Assembly (NCBI GenBank): GCA_948099385.1
Contig: CANUEZ040000067.1
Location: 22,214,501-22,278,500, forward strand
Direction of reading: 5' to 3'
From: Fasciola hepatica
Taxonomy: Eukaryota; Platyhelminthes; Trematoda; Plagiorchiida; Fasciolidae
Length of the DNA: 64,000 nt
The position numbers were made by a program, and so were the translations under genes. Positions 9,625 through 24,058 of this stretch are shown piece by piece. The notes under the pieces were generated by a model. It saw nothing but the letters and a program-made list of their open reading frames with translations. It had not been told where the DNA came from and ran no database searches. Position 1 is the first letter of the stretch, and the number at the start of each line of letters is the position of its first letter.

Positions 9625-12600
9625 AGCACCCTTCCGTCACTGGCTTTTGAACGGTAACAACCCGCTTCCCACACAGCGATCGACTCCTATGATGGATGAC
9701 TTCTCTGTAGGGGCCTAAGTACAACGAAGGCTTTCCGTTATGAACAACCTACAGAGCTTGGTTATTATTTGCAATTGAGTAGTAAGAGATTAGATTTGTA
9801 TATAATATGATTCATCATGCAGCTTGAACGCTCAACTCACCATTGAAAACGATGGAAGCACTGTACAGCTGTTTCATCCTTGTTGGGAATCATCAGCAGT
9901 TCACATCCACCGAGCCCCCACGGGGACTCGAACCCGGGGTGAACGATTGTGAATCGAACACCTTAACCACAAGGCTATCCGGGTTGGCTCTCAACGGTTT
10001 GCTGAACATCTACACTACATGATATAGCACCCTTCCGTCACTGGCTTTTGAACGGTAACAACCCGCTTCCCACACAGCGATCGACTCCTATGATGGATGA
10101 CTTCTCTGTAGGGGCCTAAGTACAACGAAGGCATTCCGTTATGAACAACCTACAGAGCTTGGTTATTATTTGCAATTGAGTAGTAGGAGATTAGATTTGT
10201 ATATAATATGATTCATCATGCAGCTTGAACGCTCAACTCACCATTGAAAACGATGGAAGCACTGTACAGCTGTTTCATCCTTGTTGGGAATCATCAGCAG
10301 TGCACATCCACCGAGCCCCCACGGGGACTCGAACCCGGGGTGAACGATTGTGAATCGAACACCTTAACCACAAGGCTATCCGGGTTGGCTCTCAACGGTT
10401 TGCTGAACATCTACACTACATGATATAGCACCCTTCCGTCACTGGCTTTTGAACGGTAACAACCCGCTTCCCACACAGCGATCGACTCCTATGATGGATG
10501 ACTTCTCTGTAGGGGCCTAAGTACAACGAAGGCATTCCGTTATGAACAACCTACAGAGCTTGGTTATTATTTGCAATTGAGTAGTAGGAGATTAGATTTG
10601 TATATAATATGATTCATCATGCAGCTTGAACGCTCAACTCACCATTGAAAACGATGGAGGCACTGTACAGCTGTTTCATCCTTGTTGGGAATCATCAGCA
10701 GTGCACATCCACCGAGCCCCCACGGGGACTCGAACCCGGGGTGAACGATTGTGAATCGAACACCTTAACCACAAGGCTATCCGGGTTGGCTCTCAACGGT
10801 TTGCTGAACATCTACACTACATGATATAGCACCCTTCCGTCACTGGCTTTTGAACGGTAACAACCCGCTTCCCACACAGCGATCGACTCCTATGATGGAT
10901 GACTTCTCTGTAGGGGCCTAAGTACAACGAAGGCATTCCGTTATGAACAACCTACAGAGCTTGGTTATTATTTGCAATTGAGTAGTAAGAGATTAGATTT
11001 GTATATAATATGATTCATCATGCAGCTTGAACGCTCAACTCACCATTGAAAAGGATGGAAGCACTGTACAGCTGTTTCATCCTTGTTGGGAATCATCAGC
11101 AGTGCACATCCACCGAGCCCCCACGGGGACTCGAACCCGGGGTGAACGATTGTGAATCGAACACCTTAACCACAAGGCTATCCGGGTTGGCTCTCAACGG
11201 TTTGCTGAACATCTACACTACATGATATAGCACCCTTCCGTCACTGGCTTTTGAACGGTAACAACCCGCTTCCCACACAGCGATCGACTCCTATGATGGA
11301 TGACTTCTCTGTAGGGGCCTAAGTACAACGAAGGCATTCCGTTATGAACAACCTACAGAGCTTGGTTATTATTTGCAATTGAGTAGTAGGAGATTAGATT
11401 TGTATATAATATGATTCATCATGCAGCTTGAACGCTCAACTCACCATTGAAAACGATGGAAGCACTGTACAGCTGTTTCATCCTTGTTGGGAATCATGAG
11501 CAGTGCACATCCACCGAGCCCCCACGGGGACTCGAACCCGGGGTGAACGATTGTGAATCGAACACCTTAACCACAAGGCTATCCGGGTTGGCTCTCAACG
11601 GTTTGCTGAACATCTACACTACATGATATAGCACCCTTCCGTCACTGGCTTTTGAACGGTAACAACCCGCTTCCCACACAGCGATCGACTCCTATGATGG
11701 ATGACGTCTCTGTGGGGGCCTAAGTACAACGAAGGCATTCCGTTATGAACAACCTACAGAGCTTGGTTATTATTTGCAATTGAGTAGTAGGAGATTAGAT
11801 TTGTATATAATATGATTCATCATGCAGCTTGAACGCTCAACTCACCATTGAAAACGATGGAAGCACTGTACAGCTGTTTCAACCTTGCTCGGAATCATCA
11901 GCAGTGCACATCCACCGAGCCCTCACGGGGACTCGAACCCGGGGTGAACGATTGTGAATCGAACACCTTAACCACAAGGCTATCCGGGTTGGCTCTCAAC
12001 GGTTTGCTGAACATCTACACTACATGATATAGCACCCTTCCGACACTGGCTTTTGAACGGTAACAACCCGCTTCCCACACAGCGATCGACTCCTATGATG
12101 GATGACTTCTCTGTAGGGGCCTAAGTACAACGAAGGCATTCCGTTATGAACAACCTACAGAGCTTGGTTATTATTTGCAATTGAGTAGTAGGAGATTAGA
12201 TTTGTATATAATATGATTCATCATGCAGCTTGAACGCTCAACTCACCATTGAAAACGATGGAAGCACTGTACAGCTGTTTCATCCTTGTTGGGAATCATC
12301 AGCAGTGCACATCCACCGAGCCCCCACGGGGACTCGAACCCGGGGTGAACGATTGTGAATCGAACGCCTTAACCACAAGGCTATCCGGGTTGGCTCTCAA
12401 CGGTTTGCTGAACATCTACACTACATGATATAGCACCCTTCCGTCACTGGCTTTTGAACGGTAACAACCCGCTTCCCACACAGCGATCGACTCCTATGAT
12501 GGATGACTTCTCTGTAGGGGCCTAAGTACAACGAAGGCATTCCGTTATGAACAACCTACAGAGCTTGGTTATTATTTGCAATTGAGTAGTAGGAGATTAG

Positions 12601-15600
12601 ATTTGTATGTAATATGATTCATCATGCAGCTTGAACGCTCAACTCACCATTGAAAACGATGGAAGCACTGTACAGCTGTTTCATCCTTGTTGGGAATCAT
12701 CAGCAGTGCACATCCACCGAGCCCCCACGGGGACTCGAACCCGGGGTGAACGATTGTGAATCGAACACCTTAACCACAAGGCTATCCGGGTTGGCTCTCA
12801 ACGGTTTGCTGAACATCTACACTACATGATATAGCACCCTTCCGTCACTGGCTTTTGAACGGTAACAACCCGCTTCCCACACAGCGATCGACTCCTATGA
12901 TGGATGACTTCTCTGTAGGGGCCTAAGTACAACGAAGGCATTCCGTTATGAACAACCTACAGAGCTTGGTTATTATTTGCAATTGAGTAGTAGGAGATTA
13001 GATTTGTATATAATATGATTCATCATGCAGCTTGAACGCTCAACTCACCATTGAAAACGATGGAAGCACTGTACAGCTGTTTCATCCTTGTTGGGAATCA
13101 TCAGCAGTGCACATCCACCGAGCCCCCACGGGGACTCGAACCCGGGGTGAACGATTGTGAATCGAACACGTTAACCACAAGGCTATCCGGGTTGGCTCTC
13201 AACGGTTTGCTGAACATCTACACTACATGATATAGCACCCTTCCGTCACTGGCTTTTGAACGGTAACAACCCGCTTCCCACACAGCGATCGACTCCTATG
13301 ATGGATGACTTCTCTGTAGGGGCCTAAGTACAACGAACGCATTCCGTTATGAACAACCTACAGAGCTTGGTTATTATTTGCAATTGAGTAGTAGGAGATT
13401 AGATTTGTATATAATATGATTCATCATGCAGCTTGAACGCTCAACTCACCATTGAAAACGATGGAAGCACTGTACAGCTGTTTCATCCTTGTTGGGAATC
13501 ATCAGCAGTGCACATCCACCGAGCCCCCACGGGGACTCGAACCCGGGGTGAACGATTGTGAATCGAACACCTTAACCACAAGGCTATCCGGGTTGGCTCT
13601 CAACGGTTTGCTGAACGTCTACACTACATGATATAGCACCCTTCCGTCACTGGCTTTTGAACGGTAACAACCCGCTTCCCACACAGCGATCGACTCCTAT
13701 GATGGATGACTTCTCTGTAGGGGCCTAAGTACAACGAAGGCATTCCGTTATGAACAACCTACAGAGCTTGGTTATTATTTGCAATTGAGTAGTAAGAGAT
13801 TAGATTTGTATATAATATGATTCATCATGCAGCTTGAACGCTCAACTCACCATTGAAAACGATGGAAGCACTGTACAGCTGTTTCATCCTTGTTGGGAAT
13901 CATCAGCAGTGCACATCCACCGAGCCCCCACGGGGACTCGAACCCGGGGTGAACGATTGTGAATCGAACACCTTAACCACAAGGCTATCCGGGTTGGCTC
14001 TCAACGGTTTGCTGAACATCTACACTACATGATATAGCACCCTTCCGTCACTGGCTTTTGAACGGTAACAACCCGCTTCCCACACAGCGATCGACTCCTA
14101 TGATGGATGACTTCTCTGTAGGGGCCTAAGTACAACGAAGGCATTCCGTTATGAACAACCTACAGAGCTTGGTTATTATTTGCAATTGAGTAGTAGGAGA
14201 TTAGATTTGTATATAATATGATTCATCATGCAGCTTGAACGCTCAACTCACCATTGAAAACGATGGAAGCACTGTACAGCTGTTTCATCCTTGTTGGGAA
14301 TCATCAGCAGTGCACATCCACCGAGCCCCCACGGGGACTCGAACCCGGGGTGAACGATTGTGAATCGAACACCTTAACCACAAGGCTATCCGGGTTGGCT
14401 CTCAACGGTTTGCTGAACATCTACACTACATGATATAGCACCCTTCCGACACTGGCTTTTGAACGGTAAACACCCGCTTCCCACACAGCGATCGACTCCT
14501 ATGATGGATGACTTCTCTGTAGGGGCCTAAGTACAACGAAGGCATTCCGTTATGAACAACCTACAGAGCTTGGTTATTATTTGCAATTGAGTAGTAGGAG
14601 ATTAGATTTGTATATAATATGATTCATCATGCAGCTTGAACGCTCAACTCACCATTGAAAACGATGGAAGCACTGTACAGCTGTTTCATCCTTGTTGGGA
14701 ATCATCAGCAGTGCACATCCACCGAGCCCTCACGGGGACTCGAACCCGGGGTGAACGATTGTGAATCGAACACCTTAACCACAAGGCTATCCGGGTTGGC
14801 TCTCAACGGTTTGCTGAACGTCTACACTACATGATATAGCACCCTTCCGTCACTGGCTTTTGAACGGTAACAACCCGCTTCCCACACAGCGATCGACTCC
14901 TATGATGGATGACTTCTCTGTAGGGGCCTAAGTACAACGAAGGCATTCCGTTATGAACAACCTACAGAGCTTGGTTATTATTTGCAATTGAGTAGTAGGA
15001 GATTAGATTTGTATATAATATGATTCATCATGCAGCTTGAACGCTCAACTCACCATTGAAAACGATGGAAGCACTGTACAGCTGTTTCATCCTTGTTGGG
15101 AATCATCAGCAGTGCACATCCACCGAGCCCCCACGGGGACTCGAACCCGGGGTGAACGATTGTGAATCGAACACCTTAACCACAAGGCTATCCGGGTTGG
15201 CTCTCAACGGTTTGCTGAACATCTACACTACATGATATAACACCCTTCCGTCACTGGCTTTTGAACGGTAACAACCCGCTTCCCACACAGCGATCGACTC
15301 CTATGATGGATGACTTCTCTGTAGGGGCCTAAGTACAACGAAGGCATTCCGTTATGAACAACTTACAGAGCTTGGTTATTATTTGCAATTGAGTAGTAGG
15401 AGATTAGATTTGTATATAATATGATTCATCATGCAGCTTGAACGCTCAACTCACCATTGAAAACGATGGAAGCACTGTACAGCTGTTTCATCCTTGTTGG
15501 GAATCATCAGCAGTTCACATCCACCGAGCCCCCACGGGGACTCGAACCCGGGGTGAACGATTGTGAATCGAACACCTTAACCACAAGGCTATCCGGGTTG

Positions 15601-18600
15601 GCTCTCAACGGTTTGCTGAACATGTACACTACATGATATAACACCCTTCCGTCACTGGCTTTTGAACGGTAACAACCCGCTTCCCACACAGCGATCGACT
15701 CCTATGATGGATGACTTCTCTGTAGGGGCCTAAGTACAACGAAGGCATTCCGTTATGAACAACCTACAGAGCTTGGTTATTATTTGCAATTGAGTAGTAG
15801 GAGATTAGATTTGTATATAATATGATTCATCATGCAGCTTGAACGCTCAACTCACCATTGAAAACGATGGAGGCACTGTACAGCTGTTTCATCCTTGTTG
15901 GGAATCATCATCAGTGCACATCCACCGAGCCCCCACGGGGACTCGAACCCGGGGTGAACGATTGTGAATCGAACACCTTAACCACAAGGCTATCCGGGTT
16001 GGCTCTCAACGGTTTGCTGAACATCTACACTACATGATATAGCACCCTTCCGACACTGGCTTTTGAACGGTAACAACCCGCTTCCCACACAGCGATCGAC
16101 TCCTATGATGGATGACTTCTCTGTAGGGGCCTAAGTACAACGAACGCATTCCGTTATGAACAACCTACAGAGCTTGGTTATTATTTGCAATTGAGTAGTA
16201 GGAGATTAGATTTGTATATAATATGATTCATCATGCAGCTTGAACGCTCAACTCACCATTGAAAACGATGGAAGCACTGTACAGCTGTTTCATCCTTGTT
16301 GGGAATCATCAGCAGTGCACATCCACCGAGCCCCCACGGGGACTCGAACCCGGGGTGAACGATTGTGAATCGAACACCTTAACCACAAGGCTATCCGGGT
16401 TGGCTCTCAACGGTTTGCTGAACATCTACACTACATGATATAGCACCCTTCCGTCACTGGCTTTTGAACGGTAACAACCCGCTTCCCACACAGCGATCGA
16501 CTCCTATGATGGATGACTTCTCTGTAGGGGCCTAAGTACAACGAACGCATTCCGTTATGAACAACCTACAGAGCTTGGTTATCATTTGCAATTGAGTAGT
16601 AAGAGATTAGATTTGTATATAATATGATTCATCATGCAGCTTGAACGCTCAACTCACCATTGAAAACGATGGAAGCACTGTACAGCTGTTTCATCCTTGT
16701 TGGGAATCATCAGCAGTGCACACCCACCGAGCCCCCACGGGGACTCGAACCCGGGGTGAACGATTGTGAATCGAACACATTAACCACAAGGCTATCCGGG
16801 TTGGCTCTCAACGGTTTGCTGAACATCTACACTACATGATATAACACCCTTCCGTCACTGGCTTTTGAACGGTAACAACCCGCTTCCCACACAGCGATCG
16901 ACTCCTATGATGGATGACTTCTCTGTAGGGGCCTAAGTACAACGAACGCATTCCGTTATGAACAACCTACAGAGCTTGGTTATTATTTGCAATTGAGTAG
17001 TAGGAGATTAGATTTGTATATAATATGATTCATCATGCAGCTTGAACGCTCAACTCACCATTGAAAACGATGGAAGCACTGTACAGCTGTTTCATCCTTG
17101 TTGGGAATCATCAGCAGTGCACATCCACCGAGCCCCCACGGGGACTCGAACCCGGGGTGAACGATTGTGAATCGAACACCTTAACCACAAGGCTATCCGG
17201 GTTGGCTCTCAACGGTTTGCTGAACATCTACACTACATGATATAACACCCTTCCGTCACTGGCTTTTGAACGGTAACAACCCGCTTCCCACACAGCGATC
17301 GACTCCTATGATGGATGACTTCTCTGTAGGGGCCTAAGTACAACGAAGGCATTCCGTTATGAACAACCTACAGAGCTTGGTTATTATTTGCAATTGAGTA
17401 GTAGGAGATTAGATTTGTATATAATATGATTCATCATGCAGCTTGAACGCTCAACTCACCATTGAAAACGATGGAAGCACTGTACAGCTGTTTCATCCTT
17501 GTTGGGAATCATCAGCAGTGCACATCCACCGAGCCCCCACGGGGACTCGAACCCGGGGTGAACGATTGTGAATCGAACACCTTAACCACAAGGCTATCCG
17601 GGTTGGCTCTCAACGGTTTGCTGAACATCTACACTACATGATATAACACCCTTCCGTCACTGGCTTTTGAACGGTAACAACCCGCTTCCCACACAGCGAT
17701 CGACTCCTATGATGGATGACTTCTCTGTACGGGCCTAAGTACAACGAAGGCATTCCGTTATGAACAACCTACAGAGCTTGGTTATTATTTGCAATTGAGT
17801 AGTAAGAGATTAGATTTGTATATAATATGATTCATCATGCAGCTTGAACGCTCAACTCACCATTGAAAACGATGGAAGCACTGTACAGCTGTTTCATCCT
17901 TGTTGGGAATCATCAGCAGTGCACATCCACCGAGCCCCCACGGGGACTCGAACCCGGGGTGAACGATTGTGAATCGAACACCTTAACCACAAGGCTATCC
18001 GGGTTGGCTATCAACGGTTTGCTGAACATCTACACTACATGATATAGCACCCTTCCGTCACTGGCTTTTGAACGGTAACAACCCGCCTCCCACACAGCGA
18101 TCGACTCCTATGATGGATGACTTCTCTGTAGGGGCCTAAGTACAACGAACGCATTCCGTTATGAACAACCTACAGAGCTTGGTTATTATTTGCAATTGAG
18201 TAGTAGGAGATTAGATTTGTATATAATATGATTCATCATGCAGCTTGAACGCTCAACTCACCATTGAAAACGATGGAAGCACTGTACAGCTGTTTCATCC
18301 TTGTTGGGAATCATCAGCAGTGCACATCCACCGAGCCCCCACGGGGACTCGAACCTGGGGTGAACGATTGTGAATCGAACACCTTAACCACAAGGCTATC
18401 CGGGTTGGCTCTCAACGGTTTGCTGAACATCTACACTACATGATATAGCACCCTTCCGTCACTGGCTTTTGAACGGTAACAACCCGCTTCCCACACAGCG
18501 ATCGACTCCTATGATGGATGACTTCTCTGTAGGGGCCTAAGTACAACGAAGGCATTCCGTTATGAACAACCTACAGAGCTTGGTTATTATTTGCAATTGA

Positions 18601-19649
18601 GTAGTAGGAGATTAGATTTGTATATAATATGATTCATCATGCAGCTTGAACGCTCAACTCACCATTGAAAACGATGGAAGCACTGTACAGCTGTTTCATC
18701 CTTGTTGGGAATCATCAGCAGTTCACATTCACCGAGCCCCCACGGGGACTCGAACCCGGGGTGAACGATTGTGAATCGAACACCCTAACCACAAGGCTAT
18801 CCGGGTTGGCTCTCAACGGTTTGCTGAACATCTACACTACATGATATAACACCCTTCCGTCACTGGCTTTTGAACGGTAACAACCCGCTTCCCACACAGC
18901 GATCGACTCCTATGATGGATGACTTCTCTGTAGGGGCCTAAGTACAACGAAGGCATTCCGTTATGAACAACCTACAGAGCTTGGTTATTATTTGCAATTG
19001 AGTAGTAAGAGATTAGATTTGTATATAATATGATTCATCATGCAGCTTGAACGCTCAACTCACCATTGAAAACGATGGAAGCACTGTACAGCTGTTTCAT
19101 CCTTGTTGGGAATCATCAGCAGTGCACATCCACCGAGCCCCCACGGGGACTCGAACCCGGGGTGAACGATTGTGAATCGAACACCTTAACCACAAGGCTA
19201 TCCGGGTTGGCTCTCAACGGTTTGCTGAACATGTACACTACATGATATAGCACCCTTCCGTCACTGGCTTTTGAACGGTAACAACCCGCTTCCCACACAG
19301 CGATCGACTCCTATGATGGATGACTTCTCTGTAGGGGCCTAAGTACAACGAACGCATTCCGTTATGAACAACCTACAGAGCTTGGTTATTATTTGCAATT
19401 GAGTAGTAAGAGATTAGATTTGTATATAATATGATTCATCATGCAGCTTGAACGCTCAACTCACCATTGAAAACGATGGAAGCACTGTACAGCTGTTTCA
19501 TCCTTGTTGGGAATCATCAGCAGTGCACATCCACCGAGCCCCCACGGGGACTCGAACCCGGGGTGAACGATTGTGAATCGAACACCTTAACCACAAGGCT
19601 ATCCGGGTTGGCTCTCAACGGTTTGCTGAACATCTACACTCCATGATAT

Positions 19650-21651
19650 AGCACCCTTCCGTCACTGGCTTTTGAACGGTAACAACCCGCTTCCCACACA
19701 GCGATCGACTCCTATGATGGATGACTTCTCTGTAGGGGCCTAAGTACAACGAACGCATTCCGTTATGAACAACCTACAGAGCTTGGTTATTATTTGCAAT
19801 TGAGTAGTAGGAGATTAGATTTGTATATAATATGATTCATCATGCAGCTTGAATGCTCAACTCACCATTGAAACGATGGAAGCACTGTACAGCTGTTTCA
19901 TCCTTGTTGGGAATCATCAGCAGTGCACATCCACCGAGCCCCCACGGGGACTCGAACCTGGGGTGAACGATTGTGAATCGAACACCTTAACCACAAGGCT
20001 ATCCGGGTTGGCTCTCAACGGTTTGCTGAACATGTACACTACATGATATAGCACCCTTCCGTCACTGGCTTTTGAACGGTAACAACCCGCTTCCCACACA
20101 GCGATCGACTCCTATGATGGATGACTTCTCTGTAGGGGCCTAAGTACAACGAAGGCATTCCGTTATGAACAACCTACAGAGCTTGGTTATTATTTGCAAT
20201 TGAGTAGTAAGAGATTAGATTTGTATATAATATGATTCATCATGCAGCTTGAACGCTCAACTCACCATTGAAAACGATGGAAGCACTGTACAGCTGTTTC
20301 ATCCTTGTTGGGAATCATCAGCAGTGCACATCCACCGAGCCCCCACGGGGACTCGAACCCGGGGTGAACGATTGTGAATCGAACACCTTAACCACAAGGC
20401 TATCCGGGTTGGCTCTCAACGGTTTGCTGAACATCTACACTACATGATATAGCACCCTTCCGTCACTGGCTTTTGAACGGTAACAACCCGCTTCCCACAC
20501 AGCGATCGACTCCTATGATGGATGACTTCTCTGTAGGGGCCTAAGTACAACGAAGGCATTCCGTTATGAACAACCTACAGAGCTTGGTTATTATTTGCAA
20601 TTGAGTAGTAGGAGATTAGATTTGTATATAATATGATTCATCATGCAGCTTGAATGCTCAACTCACCATTGAAACGATGGAAGCACTGTACAGCTGTTTC
20701 ATCCTTGTTGGGAATCATCAGCAGTGCACATCCACCGAGCCCCCACGGGGACTCGAACCCGGGGTGAACGATTGTGAATCGAACACCTTAACCACAAGGC
20801 TATCCGGGTTGGCTCTCAACGGTTTGCTGAACATCTACACTACATGATATAGCACCCTTCCGTCACTGGCTTTTGAACGGTAACAACCCGCTTCCCACAC
20901 AGCGATCGACTCCTATGATGGATGACTTCTCTGTAGGGGCCTAAGTACAACGAAGGCATTCCGTTATGAACAACCTACAGAGCTTGGTTATTATTTGCAA
21001 TTGAGTAGTAAGAGATTAGATTTGTATATAATATGATTCATCATGCAGCTTGAACGCTCAACTCACCATTGAAAACGATGGAAGCACTGTACAGCTGTTT
21101 CATCCTTGTTGGGAATCATCAGCAGTGCACATCCACCGAGCCCCCACGGGGACTCGAACCCGGGGTGAACGATTGTGAATCGAACACCTTAACCACAAGG
21201 CTATCCGGGTTGGCTCTCAACGGTTTGCTGAACATCTACACTACATGATATAGCACCCTTCCGTCACTGGCTTTTGAACGGTAACAACCCGCTTCCCACA
21301 CAGCGATCGACTCCTATGATGGATGACTTCTCTGTAGGGGCCTAAGTACAACGAAGGCATTCCGTTATGAACAACCTACAGAGCTTGGTTATTATTTGCA
21401 ATTGAGTAGTAAGAGATTAGATTTGTATATAATATGATTCATCATGCAGCTTGAACGCTCAACTCACCATTGAAACGATGGAAGCACTGTACAGCTGTTT
21501 CATCCTTGTTGGGAATCATCAGCAGTTCACATCCACCGAGCCCCCACGGGGACTCGAACCCGGGGTGAACGATTGTGAATCGAACACCTTAACCACAAGG
21601 CTATCCGGGTTGGCTCTCAACGGTTTGCTGAACATCTACACTACATGATAT
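19650..21651. repeat. Dimer-periodic block with 400-bp units 50, 52, 54
   Basis: Units 50 (19650-20049), 52 (20451-20850) and 54 (21252-21651) each lost one A from the aaaa run (gaaacg at 19870, 20671 and 21472) and are 400 bp long. Units 51 and 53 keep the run, so the block repeats every 801 bp. Units 50 and 52 also share gaatgctcaac. The deletion shortens the minus-strand terminator to TTT. Confidence 0.9.
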
Positions 21652-22052
21652 AACACCCTTCCGTCACTGGCTTTTGAACGGTAACAACCCGCTTCCCACA
21701 CAGCGATCGACTCCTATGATGGATGACTTCTCTGTAGGGGCCTAAGTACAACGAAGGCATTCCGTTATGAACAACCTACAGAGCTTGGTTATTATTTGCA
21801 ATTGAGTAGTAAGAGATTAGATTTGTATATAATATGATTCATCATGCAGCTTGAACGCTCAACTCACCATTGAAAACGATGGAAGCACTGTACAGCTGTT
21901 TCATCCTTGTTGGGAATCATCAGCAGTGCACATCCACCGAGCCCCCACGGGGACTCGAACCCGGGGTGAACGATTGTGAATCGAACACCTTAACCACAAG
22001 GCTATCCGGGTTGGCTCTCAAAGGTTTGCTGAACATCTACACTACATGATAT

Positions 22053-22454
22053 AGCACCCTTCCGACACTGGCTTTTGAACGGTAACAACCCGCTTCCCAA
22101 ACAGCGATCGACTCCTATGATGGATGACTTCTCTGTAGGGGGCCTAAGTACAACGAAGACATTCCGTTTTGAACAACCTTCAGAGCTTGGTTATTATTTG
22201 CAATTGAGTAGTAGGAGATTAGATTTGTATATAATATGATTCATCATGCAGCTTGAACGCTCAACTCACCATTGAAAAGGATGGAAGCACTGTACAGCTG
22301 TTTCATCCTTGTTGGGAATCATCAGCAGTGCACATCCACCGAGCCCCCACGGGGACTCGAACCCGGGGTGAACGATTGTGAATCGAACACCTTAACCACA
22401 AGGCTATCCGGGTTCGCTCTCAACGGATTGCTGAACATCTACACTACATGATAT
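22053..22454. repeat. Divergent 402-bp unit 56
   Basis: An extra g in the ggggg run near 22140 makes this unit 402 bp. It carries many private changes close together: gaagacattccgttttg, aaccttcag (which breaks one hairpin pair), ccgacactgg, cccaaacag, aaaagg, ggttcgctc and cggattgctg. It is among the most divergent copies in the window and immediately follows the dimer block, so it may mark an exchange breakpoint or a region of poorer consensus. Confidence 0.7.
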
Positions 22455-23657
22455 AACACCCTTCCGTCACTGGCTTTTGAACGGTAACAACCCGCTTCCC
22501 ACACAGCGATCGACTCCTATGATGGATGACTTCTCTGTAGGGGCCTAAGTACAACGAACGCATTCCGTTATGAACAACCTACAGAGCTTGGTTATTATTT
22601 GCAATTGAGTAGTAAGAGATTAGATTTGTATATAATATGATTCATCATGCAGCTTGAACGCTCAACTCACCATTGAAAACGATGGAAGCACTGTACAGCT
22701 GTTTCATCCTTGTTGGGAATCATCAGCAGTTCACATCCACCGAGCCCCCACGGGGACTCGAACCCGGGGTGAACGATTGTGAATCGAACACCTTAACCAC
22801 AAGGCTATCCGGGTTGGCTCTCAACGGTTTGCTGAACATCTACACTACATGATATAGCACCCTTCCGTCACTGGCTTTTGAACGGTAACAACCCGCTTCC
22901 CACACAGCGATCGACTACTATGATGGATGACTTCTCTGTAGGGGCCTAAGTACAACGAAGGCATTCCGTTATGAACAACCTACAGAGCTTGGTTATTATT
23001 TGCAATTGAGTAGTAGGAGATTAGATTTGTATATAATATGATTCATCATGCAGCTTGAACGCTCAACTCACCATTGAAAACGATGGAAGCACTGTACAGC
23101 TGTTTCATCCTTGTTGGGAATCATCAGCAGTGCACATCCACCGAGCCCCCACGGGGACTCGAACCTGGGGTGAACGATTGTGAATCGAACACCTTAACCA
23201 CAAGGCTATCCGGGTTGGCTCTCAACGGTTTGCTGAACATCTACACTACATGATATAGCACCCTTCCGTCACTGGCTTTTGAACGGTAACAACCCGCTTC
23301 CCACACAGCGATCGACTCCTATGATGGATGACTTCTCTGTAGGGGCCTAAGTACAACGAAGGCATTCCGTTATGAACAACCTACAGAGCTTGGTTATTAT
23401 TTGCAATTGAGTAGTAAGAGATTAGATTTGTATATAATATGATTCATCATGCAGCTTGAACGCTCAACTCACCATTGAAAACGATTGAAGCACTGTACAG
23501 CTGTTTCATCCTTGTTGGGAATCATCAGCAGTGCACATCCACCGAGCCCCCACGGGGACTCGAACACGGGGTGAACGATTGTGAATCGAACACCTTAACC
23601 ACAAGGCTATCGGGGTTGGCTCTCAACGGTTTGCTGAACATCTACACTACATGATAT

Positions 23658-24058
23658 AACACCCTTCCGTCACTGGCTTTTGAACGGTAACAACCCGCTT
23701 CCCACACAGCGATCGACTCCTATGATGGATGACTTCTCTGTAGGGGCCTAAGTACAACGAACGCATTCCGTTATGAACAACCTACAGAGCTTGGTTATTA
23801 TTTGCAATTGAGTAGTAAGAGATTAGATTTGTATATAATATGATTCATCATGCAGCTTGAACGCTCAACTCACCATTGAAAACGATGGAAGCACTGTACA
23901 GCTGTTTCATCCTTGTTGGGAATCATCAGCAGTGCACACCCACCGAGCCCCCACGGGGACTCGAACCCGGGGTGAACGATTGTGAATCGAACACCTTAAC
24001 CACAAGGCTTTCCGGGTTGGCTCTCAACGGTTTGCTGAACATCTACACTACATGATAT
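23658..24058. repeat. Unit 60: A-box first-base variant
   Basis: At 24010 the plus-strand a is t (ggctttccgg), changing the first T of the minus-strand A box and tRNA position 8 to A. The unit also has cacccaccgag in the trailer. The B box and TTTT are intact. Confidence 0.7.

Noticed and set aside
8823..14837. The taaacacc change in units 23 and 37 as a shared insertion/deletion event
   Set aside because: Unit length is unchanged and the units lie 14 apart with different neighbours. It is a local base rearrangement of uncertain meaning, possibly a consensus error.
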